Positions 15,433 through 24,594 of a DNA stretch of 64,000 nt are shown here, piece by piece. The notes beneath the pieces were generated by a model. The model did no database searches and was not told the DNA's origin. It saw only the letters and a program-made list of their open reading frames with translations. The stretch's first letter is position 1; every line of letters begins with the position of its first letter. The translations under genes were made by a program, and so were the position numbers. Source of the stretch: JANQPA01 sp964548175 (GTDB taxonomy: Bacteria > Bacteroidota > Bacteroidia > Chitinophagales > Saprospiraceae); the NCBI GenBank assembly GCA_964548175.1, contig CAZJQS010000025.1:5581-69580 (forward strand), read 5' to 3'.

Positions 15433-17622
15433 ATGTTTAAAAGTTTTCCATTTTATCAACAGCTAGATGCCATGGATTGTGGTGCGACCTGTCTTAGGAT
15501 GGTTGCACGGTACTTTGGAAGGTATTATTCCCTGGATTACCTCCGGGAGTTGACACACATGGGCAGACAAGGCGTTTCCTTGTTGGGGATCAGTGATGCC
15601 GCCGAGAAGATCGGGCTACAGTCGCTGGCCGTAAAAACAACATACGACCGTCTTGCCAAGGATATTCCTTTGCCTTGTATAGCCCATTGGAAGCAAAACC
15701 ACTTCGTTGTAGTGATCCGTGCGAACCGTAAATACGTCTGGATCGCAGATCCTGGTCACAGTAAAATTCGTTTAACGCGGGAGGAGTTTCTCCAAAACTG
15801 GAGCAGCGATGTGGAAGACGGTTCGCCTGTTGGTGTGCTGTTGCTGCTTGAGACCACGCCCGAATTTTTTGAGAGAGACGAGGAAAAAGTCAATAAGTCC
15901 GGGTTTCGATACGTCTTTTCCTATTTTAGCCGATATAGAAGTCTCATTATTCAGTTGATTGTCGGACTGTTTTTAGGTAGTCTGTTGCAGTTGGCTTTTC
16001 CTTTTCTGATCAAGGCGCTGATCGACGTAGGAGTGAATACCGTTGACGTCGGTTTTGTGGTATTGATATTAACTGCGCAGTTGGTGCTGTTCTTGACGCA
16101 GACGGCCGTCGAGCATTTCCGGGGTTGGATATTGCTGCATATGGGCATACGGGTGAATATCAGCCTCATCTCCGATTTTCTGATCAAGCTCACTAAGCTT
16201 CCGATCCGTTTTTTCGACAGTAAGATGACGGGGGATCTTATGCAGCGCATCTACGACCATGAGAGGGTGCAACGCTTTCTGAGTTCCACCAGCTTATTCT
16301 CGCTTTTCTCTATGCTCAATTTTGTGGTTTTTGCGGCAGTATTGTTTTTCTGGAATTTGACGGTATTCTTCATCTTTCTCGGTGGGACGCTACTCAATGT
16401 TGCGTGGATTCTCTTTTTTCTTAAAAAAAGGAGAGAACTGGATTATAAGCGTTTCGACCAAAGTGCTGAAAACCAGGGCAACCTGATCGAGTTGATCAAC
16501 GGCATGCAAGAAATCAAGCTGCACAATGCGGAAAAGCAAAAACGCTGGGCCTGGGAGCGGATACAATCCCGGCTTTTCCGGACCAGCATCAGTTCCCTTC
16601 GCCTGGAGCAATTACAACGTTCCGGCGCTAATTTTTTTAACGAGACCAAAAACCTGCTGATCATCTTCATCGTAGCTAAGGCCGTTATTGAAAACCAGAT
16701 GACGTTAGGCATGCTGGTGGCGATTCAGTACATCGTTGGGCAGCTGAATTCGCCTATCAACCAATTCGTTAATTTTGTGCGTTCCATGCAGGAGGCGAAG
16801 ATCAGCCTGGAGCGAATGAATGAGATCCATACCCGTGATGATGAGGAGAATGCCGACGACAAGGTCACTTTCCTGCCGGAATTGGGCAATATCATTCTGG
16901 AGAATATTTTTTTCCAGTACGATGGTCCACATTCTCCGATGGTGCTGAAAAATATCAATCTGAATATCAGGAAGGGAAAAACCACGGCCATTGTCGGATC
17001 AAGTGGTAGTGGTAAGACTACCTTGTTAAAACTGCTGCTGAATTTTTATGTTCCTACTGAAGGAGCCATTCGCATTGGAGACATCAACCTGTCAAATATG
17101 CACAACCGGCTCTGGCGGGATAAATGCGGGGTGGTGATGCAGGATGGTTTTATCTTTTTTGATTCCATTGCCCGCAACATTGCCTTAGGAGATGAGATAA
17201 TAGACAAGAACAAATTATTGAGAGCGGTAAAAGTAGCCAATATACAGAATTTTATCGAGTCTTTGCCTTTAGGATATAATACCAAGATCGGGCAGGAGGG
17301 GCTTGGCCTCAGTCAGGGGCAAAAACAGCGGCTGCTTATTGCCCGTGCCGTTTATAAGAATCCGGAATACATTTTCTTTGACGAAGCTACTGCCGCGCTG
17401 GATGCCTTTAACGAGATGCTGATCATGGAAAACCTGGAAGAATTTTTCACAGGAAAAACCGTTATTATTGTGGCGCATCGCCTTAGTACCGTTATGAATG
17501 CCGATAACATTATCGTTCTGGAAAAAGGAGAGATCGTTGAACAAGGCACGCACGAAGAGTTGACATATGCTAAAGGGGCGTATTATCAACTGGTTAGGAA
17601 CCAGCTGGAGTTAGGCGCTTAG
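15433..17622 (+). CDS. Peptidase-containing ABC transporter (C39 peptidase, membrane and ATPase domains)
   Basis: This 729-residue protein has three domains. The N-terminal C39 peptidase (1-140) has Gln10, catalytic Cys16 in LDAMDCGATC, His90 in KQNHFVVVI and Asp106 in WIADPGH, a complete set. Six membrane segments follow (about 155-440). The ATPase has Walker A GSSGSGKTT near residue 522, signature LSQGQKQR near 626 and Walker B FFDEATAALD. Such exporters cut double-glycine leader peptides and secrete the cargo. The HlyD-type adaptor follows 35 bases later, forming a type I secretion pair. I found no obvious precursor peptide gene next to it, so the cargo is unknown. Confidence 0.95.
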   Translation: MFKSFPFYQQLDAMDCGATCLRMVARYFGRYYSLDYLRELTHMGRQGVSLLGISDAAEKIGLQSLAVKTTYDRLAKDIPLPCIAHWKQNHFVVVIRANRKYVWIADPGHSKIRLTREEFLQNWSSDVEDGSPVGVLLLLETTPEFFERDEEKVNKSGFRYVFSYFSRYRSLIIQLIVGLFLGSLLQLAFPFLIKALIDVGVNTVDVGFVVLILTAQLVLFLTQTAVEHFRGWILLHMGIRVNISLISDFLIKLTKLPIRFFDSKMTGDLMQRIYDHERVQRFLSSTSLFSLFSMLNFVVFAAVLFFWNLTVFFIFLGGTLLNVAWILFFLKKRRELDYKRFDQSAENQGNLIELINGMQEIKLHNAEKQKRWAWERIQSRLFRTSISSLRLEQLQRSGANFFNETKNLLIIFIVAKAVIENQMTLGMLVAIQYIVGQLNSPINQFVNFVRSMQEAKISLERMNEIHTRDDEENADDKVTFLPELGNIILENIFFQYDGPHSPMVLKNINLNIRKGKTTAIVGSSGSGKTTLLKLLLNFYVPTEGAIRIGDINLSNMHNRLWRDKCGVVMQDGFIFFDSIARNIALGDEIIDKNKLLRAVKVANIQNFIESLPLGYNTKIGQEGLGLSQGQKQRLLIARAVYKNPEYIFFDEATAALDAFNEMLIMENLEEFFTGKTVIIVAHRLSTVMNADNIIVLEKGEIVEQGTHEELTYAKGAYYQLVRNQLELGA

Positions 17623-17657
17623 GTTTGTACACCCTGGCATTAAAAATTTAGTATACT

Positions 17658-18959
17658 TTGAAAAACAACCCTGAAGATATAGAACTGAGAAGTGAAGAAG
17701 TCCAGGAAATACTGGGGACGCCTCCAGGCTGGATGGCCCGGTGGGGGACAACGCTTGCTTTTATTACCTTTATCGCATTGGCCTGGGCGGCTTACTGGAT
17801 TAAATATCCGGACATCATCAAGGCCGAGATCACCATTACCACAGAAGATCCTCCCCACACCATCAACAGCAGGGCGCCGGGCGATAAAGTCTCGGATATT
17901 CTCGTTGCCAATAATGACAGTGTGGGCGTCGGAGAAGTATTGCTGGTATTCGAAAGCCCTGATGATGCTTCTTATATTGATGTAATGATCCTTTACGATC
18001 AGTTGTTATTCTTTAAAGACGTTTCCGAATCAGCATTACTCAACTTTGAGCCCCAGAAAGACCTTCGTCTGGGAAGTGGAGAATTATCCCAGGCCTTTTT
18101 TGATTTTCAAAAAAGCCAGATTGACTACCGGCTCTCGCTTCAGCCGGCAGGATCAAGAAGTCAGTCTGAAAACCGCGTTGCTCAGCTGCGCTCTGGGATT
18201 TCGGCTCAGGAACAACTGAAAATGAAACTGGCCAAGGAGATCGATTACGCCTATCGCAGGGTTGATCGTGACAAACAACGATATGCTGAGGGTAAGATCG
18301 CCTTTGAATTATATCGAACTTCCCAGGAAAACCTTACTTCCCTGGAGCGAGAGATGCAGGGCGCCATTTCCAATATCAAGGGAATGGAGTTTATGATCAA
18401 CGCTATTCAAAGAGAACAATCTAACGAGCGGAAAGATATTTCTACCTTACAGCAAGAGGCAGCTATTCGGATGAAGGAACAATTCAGCAGGCTCAAGAAC
18501 ATGGTGGAGCAATGGTGCAACCGCTACCTGGTTACCTCACCCATTCATGGTACGGTGATGTATTCGCAGGAAAACCTTCGGGAGCAATATGTGATTTCGA
18601 GGGTAAGCCCTATTTTTATCATTGTGCCTCCCGATAGTACGGAGACGATCGGCAAGGCTAATCTCCCGATCGAAGGCTCCGGAAAAGTCCGCCCCGGTCA
18701 AAGAGTAGTGGTCAAGCTGAACAGCTATCCATTCCCTGATTTCGGGGCAATGGTCGGCAAAGTAAAATGGAAAGCACGTGCCCCGATCAATGAGTCGGAA
18801 ATCCCCATTGAGGTGACCTTCCCGGATGGATTAATGACTAATTCTGGGGAAAAGATCGAGACTTCCAGAGAACTGAAAGGAGAGGCCCAGATCATCACAG
18901 AGAATAAAAGCCTGATCGACTGGGTGACGCAAGGATTTCGCAGTAACCGCTTGAGATAA
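17658..18959 (+). CDS. HlyD-family periplasmic adaptor of the peptidase-containing exporter
   Basis: The protein has 433 residues. A cytoplasmic stretch of about 28 residues precedes one membrane segment (about 30-50, TLAFITFIALAWAAYWI). A biotinyl-lipoyl-like half-motif follows (TINSRAPGDKVSDILVANND), then a long coiled coil (about 160-280) and a returning beta-barrel (VTSPIHGTVMYSQ). It should bridge the inner-membrane exporter to an outer-membrane channel encoded elsewhere. The start is TTG at 17658: an in-frame TAG at 17649 excludes anything further upstream, and the first ATG (Met26) would remove the conserved RSEEVQEILGTPPGW leader. Confidence 0.9.
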   Translation: MKNNPEDIELRSEEVQEILGTPPGWMARWGTTLAFITFIALAWAAYWIKYPDIIKAEITITTEDPPHTINSRAPGDKVSDILVANNDSVGVGEVLLVFESPDDASYIDVMILYDQLLFFKDVSESALLNFEPQKDLRLGSGELSQAFFDFQKSQIDYRLSLQPAGSRSQSENRVAQLRSGISAQEQLKMKLAKEIDYAYRRVDRDKQRYAEGKIAFELYRTSQENLTSLEREMQGAISNIKGMEFMINAIQREQSNERKDISTLQQEAAIRMKEQFSRLKNMVEQWCNRYLVTSPIHGTVMYSQENLREQYVISRVSPIFIIVPPDSTETIGKANLPIEGSGKVRPGQRVVVKLNSYPFPDFGAMVGKVKWKARAPINESEIPIEVTFPDGLMTNSGEKIETSRELKGEAQIITENKSLIDWVTQGFRSNRLR

Positions 18960-18989
18960 ATTGGAATCCTCTCTGATTTAGCAGATTAG

Positions 18990-19060
18990 TTTGGCACGCA
19001 GATTTCGCTAATAACGCAGATGTATTTCTACGAAATTTGCGAAATCTACGTGTTACAAAA
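18990..19060. repeat. Degenerate GGCACGCAGATTT inverted repeat between convergent genes
   Basis: TGGCACGCAGATTTCGCTAAT pairs imperfectly with ATTTGCGAAATCTACGTGTTA (about 19036-19057). The same family forms a longer hairpin at 45694-45836. Both copies lie between convergent gene ends. Confidence 0.65.
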
Positions 19061-19106
19061 ATTTCCAAAATCTACCAAACCTCTTTTTTGAGGAAGCAAA
19101 GCAGTG

Positions 19107-20504
19107 TTACAAATGAATCACTTCTCCATAAGCTGCTGCTGCTGCTTCCATAATCGCTTCACTCATAGTGGGATGAGGGTGGACGGTTTTGATGATCTCA
19201 TGCCCGGTAGTTTCTAATTTTCTGGCGGCGACTACTTCGGCGATCATTTCGGTGACATTTTGTCCGACCATATGGGCGCCCAGGAATTCTCCGTATTTGG
19301 CGTCGAAGATCACTTTAACGAATCCGCTTTTATCCCCTGCGGCACTGGCTTTTCCGGAAGCAGAGAAGGGGAATTTACCGACTTTGATCTCATAGCCGGC
19401 ATCTTTGGCCGCTTGTTCGGTATAGCCTACGGAGGCTACTTCAGGCACGCAATAGGTACAAGAGGGAATATTATTGTAATCCAGCGGCTGAGGATGATGG
19501 CCGGCTATATTTTCAACGCAGATGATACCTTCGGCGCTGGCTACGTGCGCAAGAGCAGGCCCGTGAGTAACGTCTCCGATAGCGTAGATACCGGCCACAT
19601 TGGTACGGTAAAATTCATCCACTTTAATGACGCCCCTATCGGTTTCGATACCTAGGGCTTCCAGTCCGACATCTTCCGTATTGGGAGTGACGCCGACGGC
19701 GGAAAGCACCACGTCGCACTTGATCTCTTCGCTCGTTCCTTTTTTGCGGTCTTTTACAGTGACGGTACAGCCTCTGCCTTTAGTATCGACAGCCTCTACA
19801 GAAGTATTGGCTAATACTTTGATGCCCTTCTTTTTGTAGATCTTGCTCAATTCTTTTGATACTTCAACATCTTCCCGGGGCACCAGGCCTTGTTCCAGGA
19901 ATTCCACCACAGTCACCTCTGTGCCGATGGAGTTATAGAAATAAGCGAACTCAACGCCTATAGCACCTGCACCGACGATGACCATGCGTTTGGGTTGTTT
20001 GTCGAGAGACATGGCTTTGCGGTATTCGATGATTTTTTTGCCGTCGATCGCCACATTGGGCAGTTCTTTAGCCCGGCCACCGGTAGCTATGATGATGTGT
20101 TCAGCGGAATATTCCTGGACATTGCCGTCCGCATCGGTCACCGATACTTTTTTACCTCTTGCGAGTCGGCCATGGCCGGAGAGCACCTCGATCTTATTTT
20201 TTCTAAAAAGAAAATTGATCCCTTTACTCATGCCGTCTGCTACATTACGGCTTCTGGTGATCATGCCGCCGAAATCGACCTCACTTTTCTCGACTTTGAT
20301 GCCGTATTCTTCTGCATGAGAGATGTATTCGAATACCTGGGCGCTTTTCAGGAGCGCTTTAGTAGGAATACAGCCCCAGTTCAGGCAGATGCCTCCCAGA
20401 GATTCCTTTTCCACCACTGCTACTTTCATGCCTAACTGAGCGGCGCGAATTGCCGCCACGTAACCGCCCGGGCCACTTCCGATAACAATTAAATCGTACT
20501 GCAT
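19107..20504 (-). CDS. lpdA: Dihydrolipoyl dehydrogenase
   Basis: This 465-residue flavoprotein is the E3 component that reoxidises dihydrolipoamide in 2-oxoacid dehydrogenase complexes and passes electrons to NAD. FAD binding: MQYDLIVIGSGPGGYVAAIR. The redox disulfide is GGICLNWGCIPTKALL (CxxxxC). The NAD domain has VIVGAGAIGVEFAYFYNSIG. The catalytic His-Glu pair lies in HPHPTMSEAIMEAA. The frame is open 23 codons upstream, but the ATG at 20504 begins exactly at the FAD strand and is chosen. No other complex subunit is adjacent. Confidence 0.96.
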   Translation of the reverse strand: MQYDLIVIGSGPGGYVAAIRAAQLGMKVAVVEKESLGGICLNWGCIPTKALLKSAQVFEYISHAEEYGIKVEKSEVDFGGMITRSRNVADGMSKGINFLFRKNKIEVLSGHGRLARGKKVSVTDADGNVQEYSAEHIIIATGGRAKELPNVAIDGKKIIEYRKAMSLDKQPKRMVIVGAGAIGVEFAYFYNSIGTEVTVVEFLEQGLVPREDVEVSKELSKIYKKKGIKVLANTSVEAVDTKGRGCTVTVKDRKKGTSEEIKCDVVLSAVGVTPNTEDVGLEALGIETDRGVIKVDEFYRTNVAGIYAIGDVTHGPALAHVASAEGIICVENIAGHHPQPLDYNNIPSCTYCVPEVASVGYTEQAAKDAGYEIKVGKFPFSASGKASAAGDKSGFVKVIFDAKYGEFLGAHMVGQNVTEMIAEVVAARKLETTGHEIIKTVHPHPTMSEAIMEAAAAAYGEVIHL

Positions 20505-20591
20505 AAATATGTTTTTACAACTAGTAAATGGTTTTACAGAGGCTGCCTGGACAGCGCCCTCTGAATCGCCCAAAGATAGTTATTGATGTTT

Positions 20592-20630
20592 AAAAAATAA
20601 AAAAACCCCGCCGCATGATAGCCGGCGGAG
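20592..20630 (-). terminator. Terminator-like hairpin upstream of lpdA on the same strand
   Basis: On the minus strand a CCGCCG...CGGCGG stem (20628-20623 with 20613-20608) is followed by a run of T (bases 20605-20592). It lies about 90 bases before the lpdA start and about 410 bases after the next upstream minus-strand gene. It could end an unrecognised small transcript or act as an attenuator for lpdA. The remaining 20631-21042 is AT-rich; only a 32-codon minus-strand frame starting near 20819 was seen and it is not supported. Confidence 0.55.
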
Positions 20631-21042
20631 CTCACCTAACTTACTGATACTGATATATCTTGGCTACAAACGAAAAATCGCTTTAGTGAATAATCGGTCG
20701 TAAGGATATCAAGGATGATTATTTTAAATGAATTGCTGACCAATCAGAAGTGCAAAAAAAAGCCTTACACCTGTTTGAAAAGAGTAGGATCGGTTCGGTG
20801 TTGGCTTTTTCTTTCATGGCGCAGCAATTTAAATTCTTTAATGATATAAAGGTAGAAATAATCAGTCAGCTTCACAAGGGGAAGATTATTTTTTATTTTA
20901 AAAAAAAGTATCAACTTTTTGATTAAAAAATTGATTTTGAAGTGAATATATTTTATTATAAAAATAAATATGTTGTATTGGCCGAAGCTTGCAAAAAAAA
21001 AACAGTATCCCGGCAGACAAGTTCCTTGAAGGGAAGCGCAGT

Positions 21043-21567
21043 TCATTGGCCGGGATTTTCGGAAAGGGTAACCAAAAGAATGTTTTCATCTCCACCTTCT
21101 ATGCGGTCGATTTTTACATAAAAGCCTTGTTGCACTTCCAGGTACTCTGCCAGTTTGAACTCAGCAGCTTTCTCTGCAATGCTCTGGGCCCATGATCCGT
21201 AGCTGAAAAATTGCGTTCCAAGGTTGCCCAGTTCTTGAAAGGACTCAATAGTCCGGCTTATCCAATATTCCGGCTTGCCGGTGTCAATGGAGTCCGGAGG
21301 AGGGGAGGTTGCGAATTGGTATTCCTGTTTGATATAGTCGCATCCCGATTGGTAAATGGTGAGTTCCATACCAGATTGAAACCTGACCTTTTCGATACCC
21401 TCTTTTTGTTTGATCCGGAAGCGGTGAGAAGTTACTTCTTCCATTTCCGGGTCGAAGATCGCCTCTGGTTTGCCGTATTTGCATTGCTCAAAACCGTCGT
21501 CGGCCGTATTGTTTTGGCATGAAAGGAACAGGGTTCCCAGCAATAAAAGAAAGATGCCGTATTTCAT
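21043..21567 (-). CDS. Lipoprotein of unknown function
   Basis: The protein has 174 residues. MKYGIFLLLLGTLFLSCQ is a lipoprotein signal with lipobox Cys17. The mature part contains FRIKQKEGIEKVRFQSGMEL and LAEYLEVQQGFYVKIDRIEG but no motif I recognise. It is probably attached to the inner or outer membrane facing the periplasm. It is divergent from folE, sharing a 155-base upstream region. Confidence 0.75.
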   Translation of the reverse strand: MKYGIFLLLLGTLFLSCQNNTADDGFEQCKYGKPEAIFDPEMEEVTSHRFRIKQKEGIEKVRFQSGMELTIYQSGCDYIKQEYQFATSPPPDSIDTGKPEYWISRTIESFQELGNLGTQFFSYGSWAQSIAEKAAEFKLAEYLEVQQGFYVKIDRIEGGDENILLVTLSENPGQ

Positions 21568-21722
21568 AAATGATGATTTGTTTTTCGCAAAAAAAGATTA
21601 TGGGCTGTATTTAAAGCTTTAAAAAGAAAATCAATAAGCAAGGTATTAATGTTTGAACAAAGTATTTCAAAAGGCGTTTACGTTGAGGTTTCTTTAATCA
21701 TACAAAAATACAAATAAGAACT

Positions 21723-22433
21723 ATGAGTCATTCTAAAATTGCGGGCAATGGTAACGGCAAGATCAATGGTAACGGTAATGGGCACTGGCAGGTAGATATG
21801 GACCTGCTGGGCGAGTTCCATGCTGCTACTTCTACAGAAACACCCCTTAAACCAGGCGCCTTTGAAATGGATGATGAAGAAAAAATGAAGCGCATTGCCG
21901 CACATTTTGAATCGATTATGGACATTTTGGGCCTTGATCTGAATGATGATTCGCTGCAGGGCACCCCTAAGCGGGTAGCTAAAATGTTCGTTCAGGAGAT
22001 CTTCTACGGGCTGAACCCCGCCAACAAGCCTGCCGTTTCCCTTTTCGACAATAAATTCGGCTACCGCCAAATGCTGGTGGAAAAAAATATCAGAGTGCAA
22101 TCATTTTGCGAACATCACTTTTTACCGATCTATGGCATTGCCAACGTAGCTTACATCCCTAACGGGAAAGTCATTGGTTTGTCAAAATTAAACCGCATTG
22201 TCGATTACTATGCCCGCCGGCCTCAGGTACAGGAAAGACTAACCGAACAAATCGCCGAAGAACTGCAGCATACCCTACAGACCAAGGACGTCGCTGTTTA
22301 CATTGACGCCAGGCATATGTGTGTGCAGGCCAGAGGGATTGAACATCAGGACAGCAGCACTGTTACCACAGCATATAACGGACGCTTCCTGAATGAGAGC
22401 GTTCGCGCCGAATTCTTAAAAGCAATTGACTAA
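21723..22433 (+). CDS. folE: GTP cyclohydrolase I
   Basis: This 236-residue protein converts GTP to dihydroneopterin triphosphate, the first step of folate (and pterin) synthesis. Zinc ligands are Cys129 and His132 in FCEHHFLPIYG and Cys200 in ARHMCVQARGIE. SKLNRIVDYYARRPQVQERL is the strongly conserved central region. The N-terminal 20 residues are an unusual Gly/Asn-rich stretch (GNGNGKINGNGNG) absent from most family members. It is followed 18 bases later by an SDR gene on the same strand, possibly an operon. Confidence 0.96.
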   Translation: MSHSKIAGNGNGKINGNGNGHWQVDMDLLGEFHAATSTETPLKPGAFEMDDEEKMKRIAAHFESIMDILGLDLNDDSLQGTPKRVAKMFVQEIFYGLNPANKPAVSLFDNKFGYRQMLVEKNIRVQSFCEHHFLPIYGIANVAYIPNGKVIGLSKLNRIVDYYARRPQVQERLTEQIAEELQHTLQTKDVAVYIDARHMCVQARGIEHQDSSTVTTAYNGRFLNESVRAEFLKAID

Positions 22434-22451
22434 AACTAACTGAACTGTAAA

Positions 22452-23168
22452 ATGGAAATTTTAAACAACAAGCGCGTGCTTATCGTGGGGGCTACAGGTG
22501 GTATTGGTTCTGAGTCCACTAAATTGATCAGAAAAAACCATGCAGAGGTTTTTATCACGGGCAGAAGTGCGGATAAACTGAAAAAAGTTGCCGAAGAGAA
22601 TGAGATTCCCGACTCTCATGTTTTTCAAATGGACATCACTAATCCTGATGAAGTCAAGCAAGTTGCCGAAAAGATACATGCCCGGATAGATCAGGTGGAT
22701 GTACTGGTAAATGCAGCAGGCATTGGGATCATTAAGTCACTTGAAAATTTAGAAGTTGAGGATTTCAATCGTTCCATCGATGTCAACCTGAAAGGCTCCT
22801 TTTATTTGTTCAAATATTTCCTCCCTCCGATGAAAGAGGCCAAAAAAGGACTGATTATCAATATTCCAGGGGTTTTAGGTAAGACGCCGATGGCGGGCGC
22901 CTCCGCTTACGGTGCTTCCAAGTATGGCCTTAACGGGCTGACCAAGTCCATACGGGAAGAATTGCGCCGTACGGATGTGCGCATTACGAATCTTTACCTG
23001 GGCGGGGTCGATTCTCCCTTTTGGGACGATATCGATATGCGCGTCAATCGCGATAAATTCATCACTTCCAAGGAGGCAGCCAGGGCCGTTTGGTTCTTAT
23101 GCCAGCAGCCTTCCTCGGGAGTGGTTTCCGAAATGGTGGTGCAACCTTTTAATCACCAGGCCATTTAG
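22452..23168 (+). CDS. Short-chain dehydrogenase/reductase with an altered active site
   Basis: The 238-residue protein has the SDR cofactor motif VGATGGIGS (residues 12-20), VNAAGIG (86-92) and the catalytic pair Tyr153 and Lys157 in YGASK. The position 13 residues before the Tyr, normally the catalytic Ser of NISS, is Gly140 in INIPGVLG. Either another residue fills the role or activity is changed. Closeness to folE might suggest a pterin-linked reductase, but the sequence does not show this. Its last four bases overlap the stop region of the convergent subtilase gene. Confidence 0.9.
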   Translation: MEILNNKRVLIVGATGGIGSESTKLIRKNHAEVFITGRSADKLKKVAEENEIPDSHVFQMDITNPDEVKQVAEKIHARIDQVDVLVNAAGIGIIKSLENLEVEDFNRSIDVNLKGSFYLFKYFLPPMKEAKKGLIINIPGVLGKTPMAGASAYGASKYGLNGLTKSIREELRRTDVRITNLYLGGVDSPFWDDIDMRVNRDKFITSKEAARAVWFLCQQPSSGVVSEMVVQPFNHQAI

Positions 23169-24547
23169 GGTCTGATTTGTTTTTCTGTTTTCAATATTTC
23201 ATAAGCCTTCAAAAAATCCGGGATTCCATAGCCTAATTCGTTATCGGGTTGGTCAAACTGATGGGCACTGGCTTTGATAGCTTCCATAATCTCTTTATTG
23301 CTCTTTGTGGGGAAAGCCTGCCAAAGGCAAGCTACTGCACCGGCCAGAATAGGTGCTGCAAAGGAGGTGCCGCTTCCAAAGGTAATGCGGTGCCCGCTGA
23401 CGGAAGGCACTACAATGGCGGAGCCGGGGGCGGAAATGTCCGGCTTTATCCTTCCGTCAGCGGTAGGGCCGAAGGAAGAAAACCCGGCTTTTTGCCCGGT
23501 GAGGTCGGTGGCGCCCACAGTAAGGGCATAGCGGCTGTCTGCAGGCACGCTGATGTATTTCCAGTCGCCATTGCCCTCATTACCTGCGCTGATGATCAGG
23601 ATCATCCCTTTTTCGTAGGCGACTTTAGCGGCTTTAGTAGAGACAGCCGTTTTTCCATCCAGCTGGTCATACGTATAGTCCATGGTTTGATCGTTGAACG
23701 TAGAGTAGCCCAGAGAGGTGTTAATGACATCCAGACCGAGGCTGTCCGCATATTCCAGTGCGGCGATCCAGTTGCACTCTTCGAGACGATATTCGCCTTT
23801 GGTATCCTCTGTTTTCATACAAGTGAAAGTAGCTTCGGGGGAAGTACCTACAAAATAGCCGGGCAGATTAGCCGCCATCAGTCCCAGTACTTTAGAACCG
23901 TGAGTGCTGGATTCAAATACATCCCTGTCCTTTTCCACGAAATCGCGGTTGTGTTGCATGCGTATTCCCTCCATAAAAGGCATACGGTCTACATTGATAA
24001 AACCGCCGTCCGCTATCCCCACATGAATGCCCTGGCCGCGAAAACCCATTTGATGAAGGGCATCTGCATTGATCATACGTGTCTGTGGCGTGGCATAGCC
24101 ATGATATACATTCAGGATCATTTCCTCTTTTAGGGTATCCTTCTGAAAGGCCGAAGGCTGGTGAGCGTTGCGAATGATGAATCGGCCGACGTATTCTACA
24201 TCGCTTACAAAATCGAGTTTTTTGACTTCCTCGATCTTCTCTTTTTCAAAAACGATGGTAGCGGCATTAAGCCAGCGGGAAGTGCTGTGAATGTCTGCGC
24301 CCATTTCCTGAAGCTTTTGTACAAATACCCGGTTGACCGGCAGGTCCTGCTCATTGATCGGGATGCGATGCCGTATTCTTCTCTCCAGCGCTTTGGACGA
24401 TAAATATTTCAGGGGATTTTCGAGCGTGTAAGCCGTATCCGATTTTTCCGTGAAGCTAACCCAGTAATAGCCCAGGTCATCGTTGTATTGTCCTGCCAGC
24501 AGCAATGGGAAGGCCAGGATCATTAGTGAAAAAAATAGTCTTTTCAT
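23165..24547 (-). CDS. S8-family (subtilisin-like) serine peptidase, secreted
   Basis: The protein has 460 residues and a signal peptide (FFSLMILAFPLLLAGQ). Catalytic residues: Asp180 in GIADGGF, His216 in SSTHGSKVLG and Ser395 in FGSGTSFAAPILAG. Oxyanion Asn is in LIISAGNEGNG. Residues 25-125 look like an inhibitor-type prodomain (SSKALERRIRHRIPI, LPVNRVFVQKL). It ends soon after the catalytic domain with no sorting domain, so it is likely periplasmic. The Asp motif reads ADGGF, where DSG or DTG is usual. Confidence 0.94.
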   Translation of the reverse strand: MKRLFFSLMILAFPLLLAGQYNDDLGYYWVSFTEKSDTAYTLENPLKYLSSKALERRIRHRIPINEQDLPVNRVFVQKLQEMGADIHSTSRWLNAATIVFEKEKIEEVKKLDFVSDVEYVGRFIIRNAHQPSAFQKDTLKEEMILNVYHGYATPQTRMINADALHQMGFRGQGIHVGIADGGFINVDRMPFMEGIRMQHNRDFVEKDRDVFESSTHGSKVLGLMAANLPGYFVGTSPEATFTCMKTEDTKGEYRLEECNWIAALEYADSLGLDVINTSLGYSTFNDQTMDYTYDQLDGKTAVSTKAAKVAYEKGMILIISAGNEGNGDWKYISVPADSRYALTVGATDLTGQKAGFSSFGPTADGRIKPDISAPGSAIVVPSVSGHRITFGSGTSFAAPILAGAVACLWQAFPTKSNKEIMEAIKASAHQFDQPDNELGYGIPDFLKAYEILKTEKQIRP

Positions 24548-24594
24548 ATTTTTCTAAAGCTGTTTTGTTTATTTTTAATTGATTTCTTTAATCT

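Noticed and set aside
20724..20819. 32-codon minus-strand frame in the gap before lpdA
   Set aside because: Short, no recognisable features, AT-rich surroundings; kept only as part of a possible untranslated RNA.
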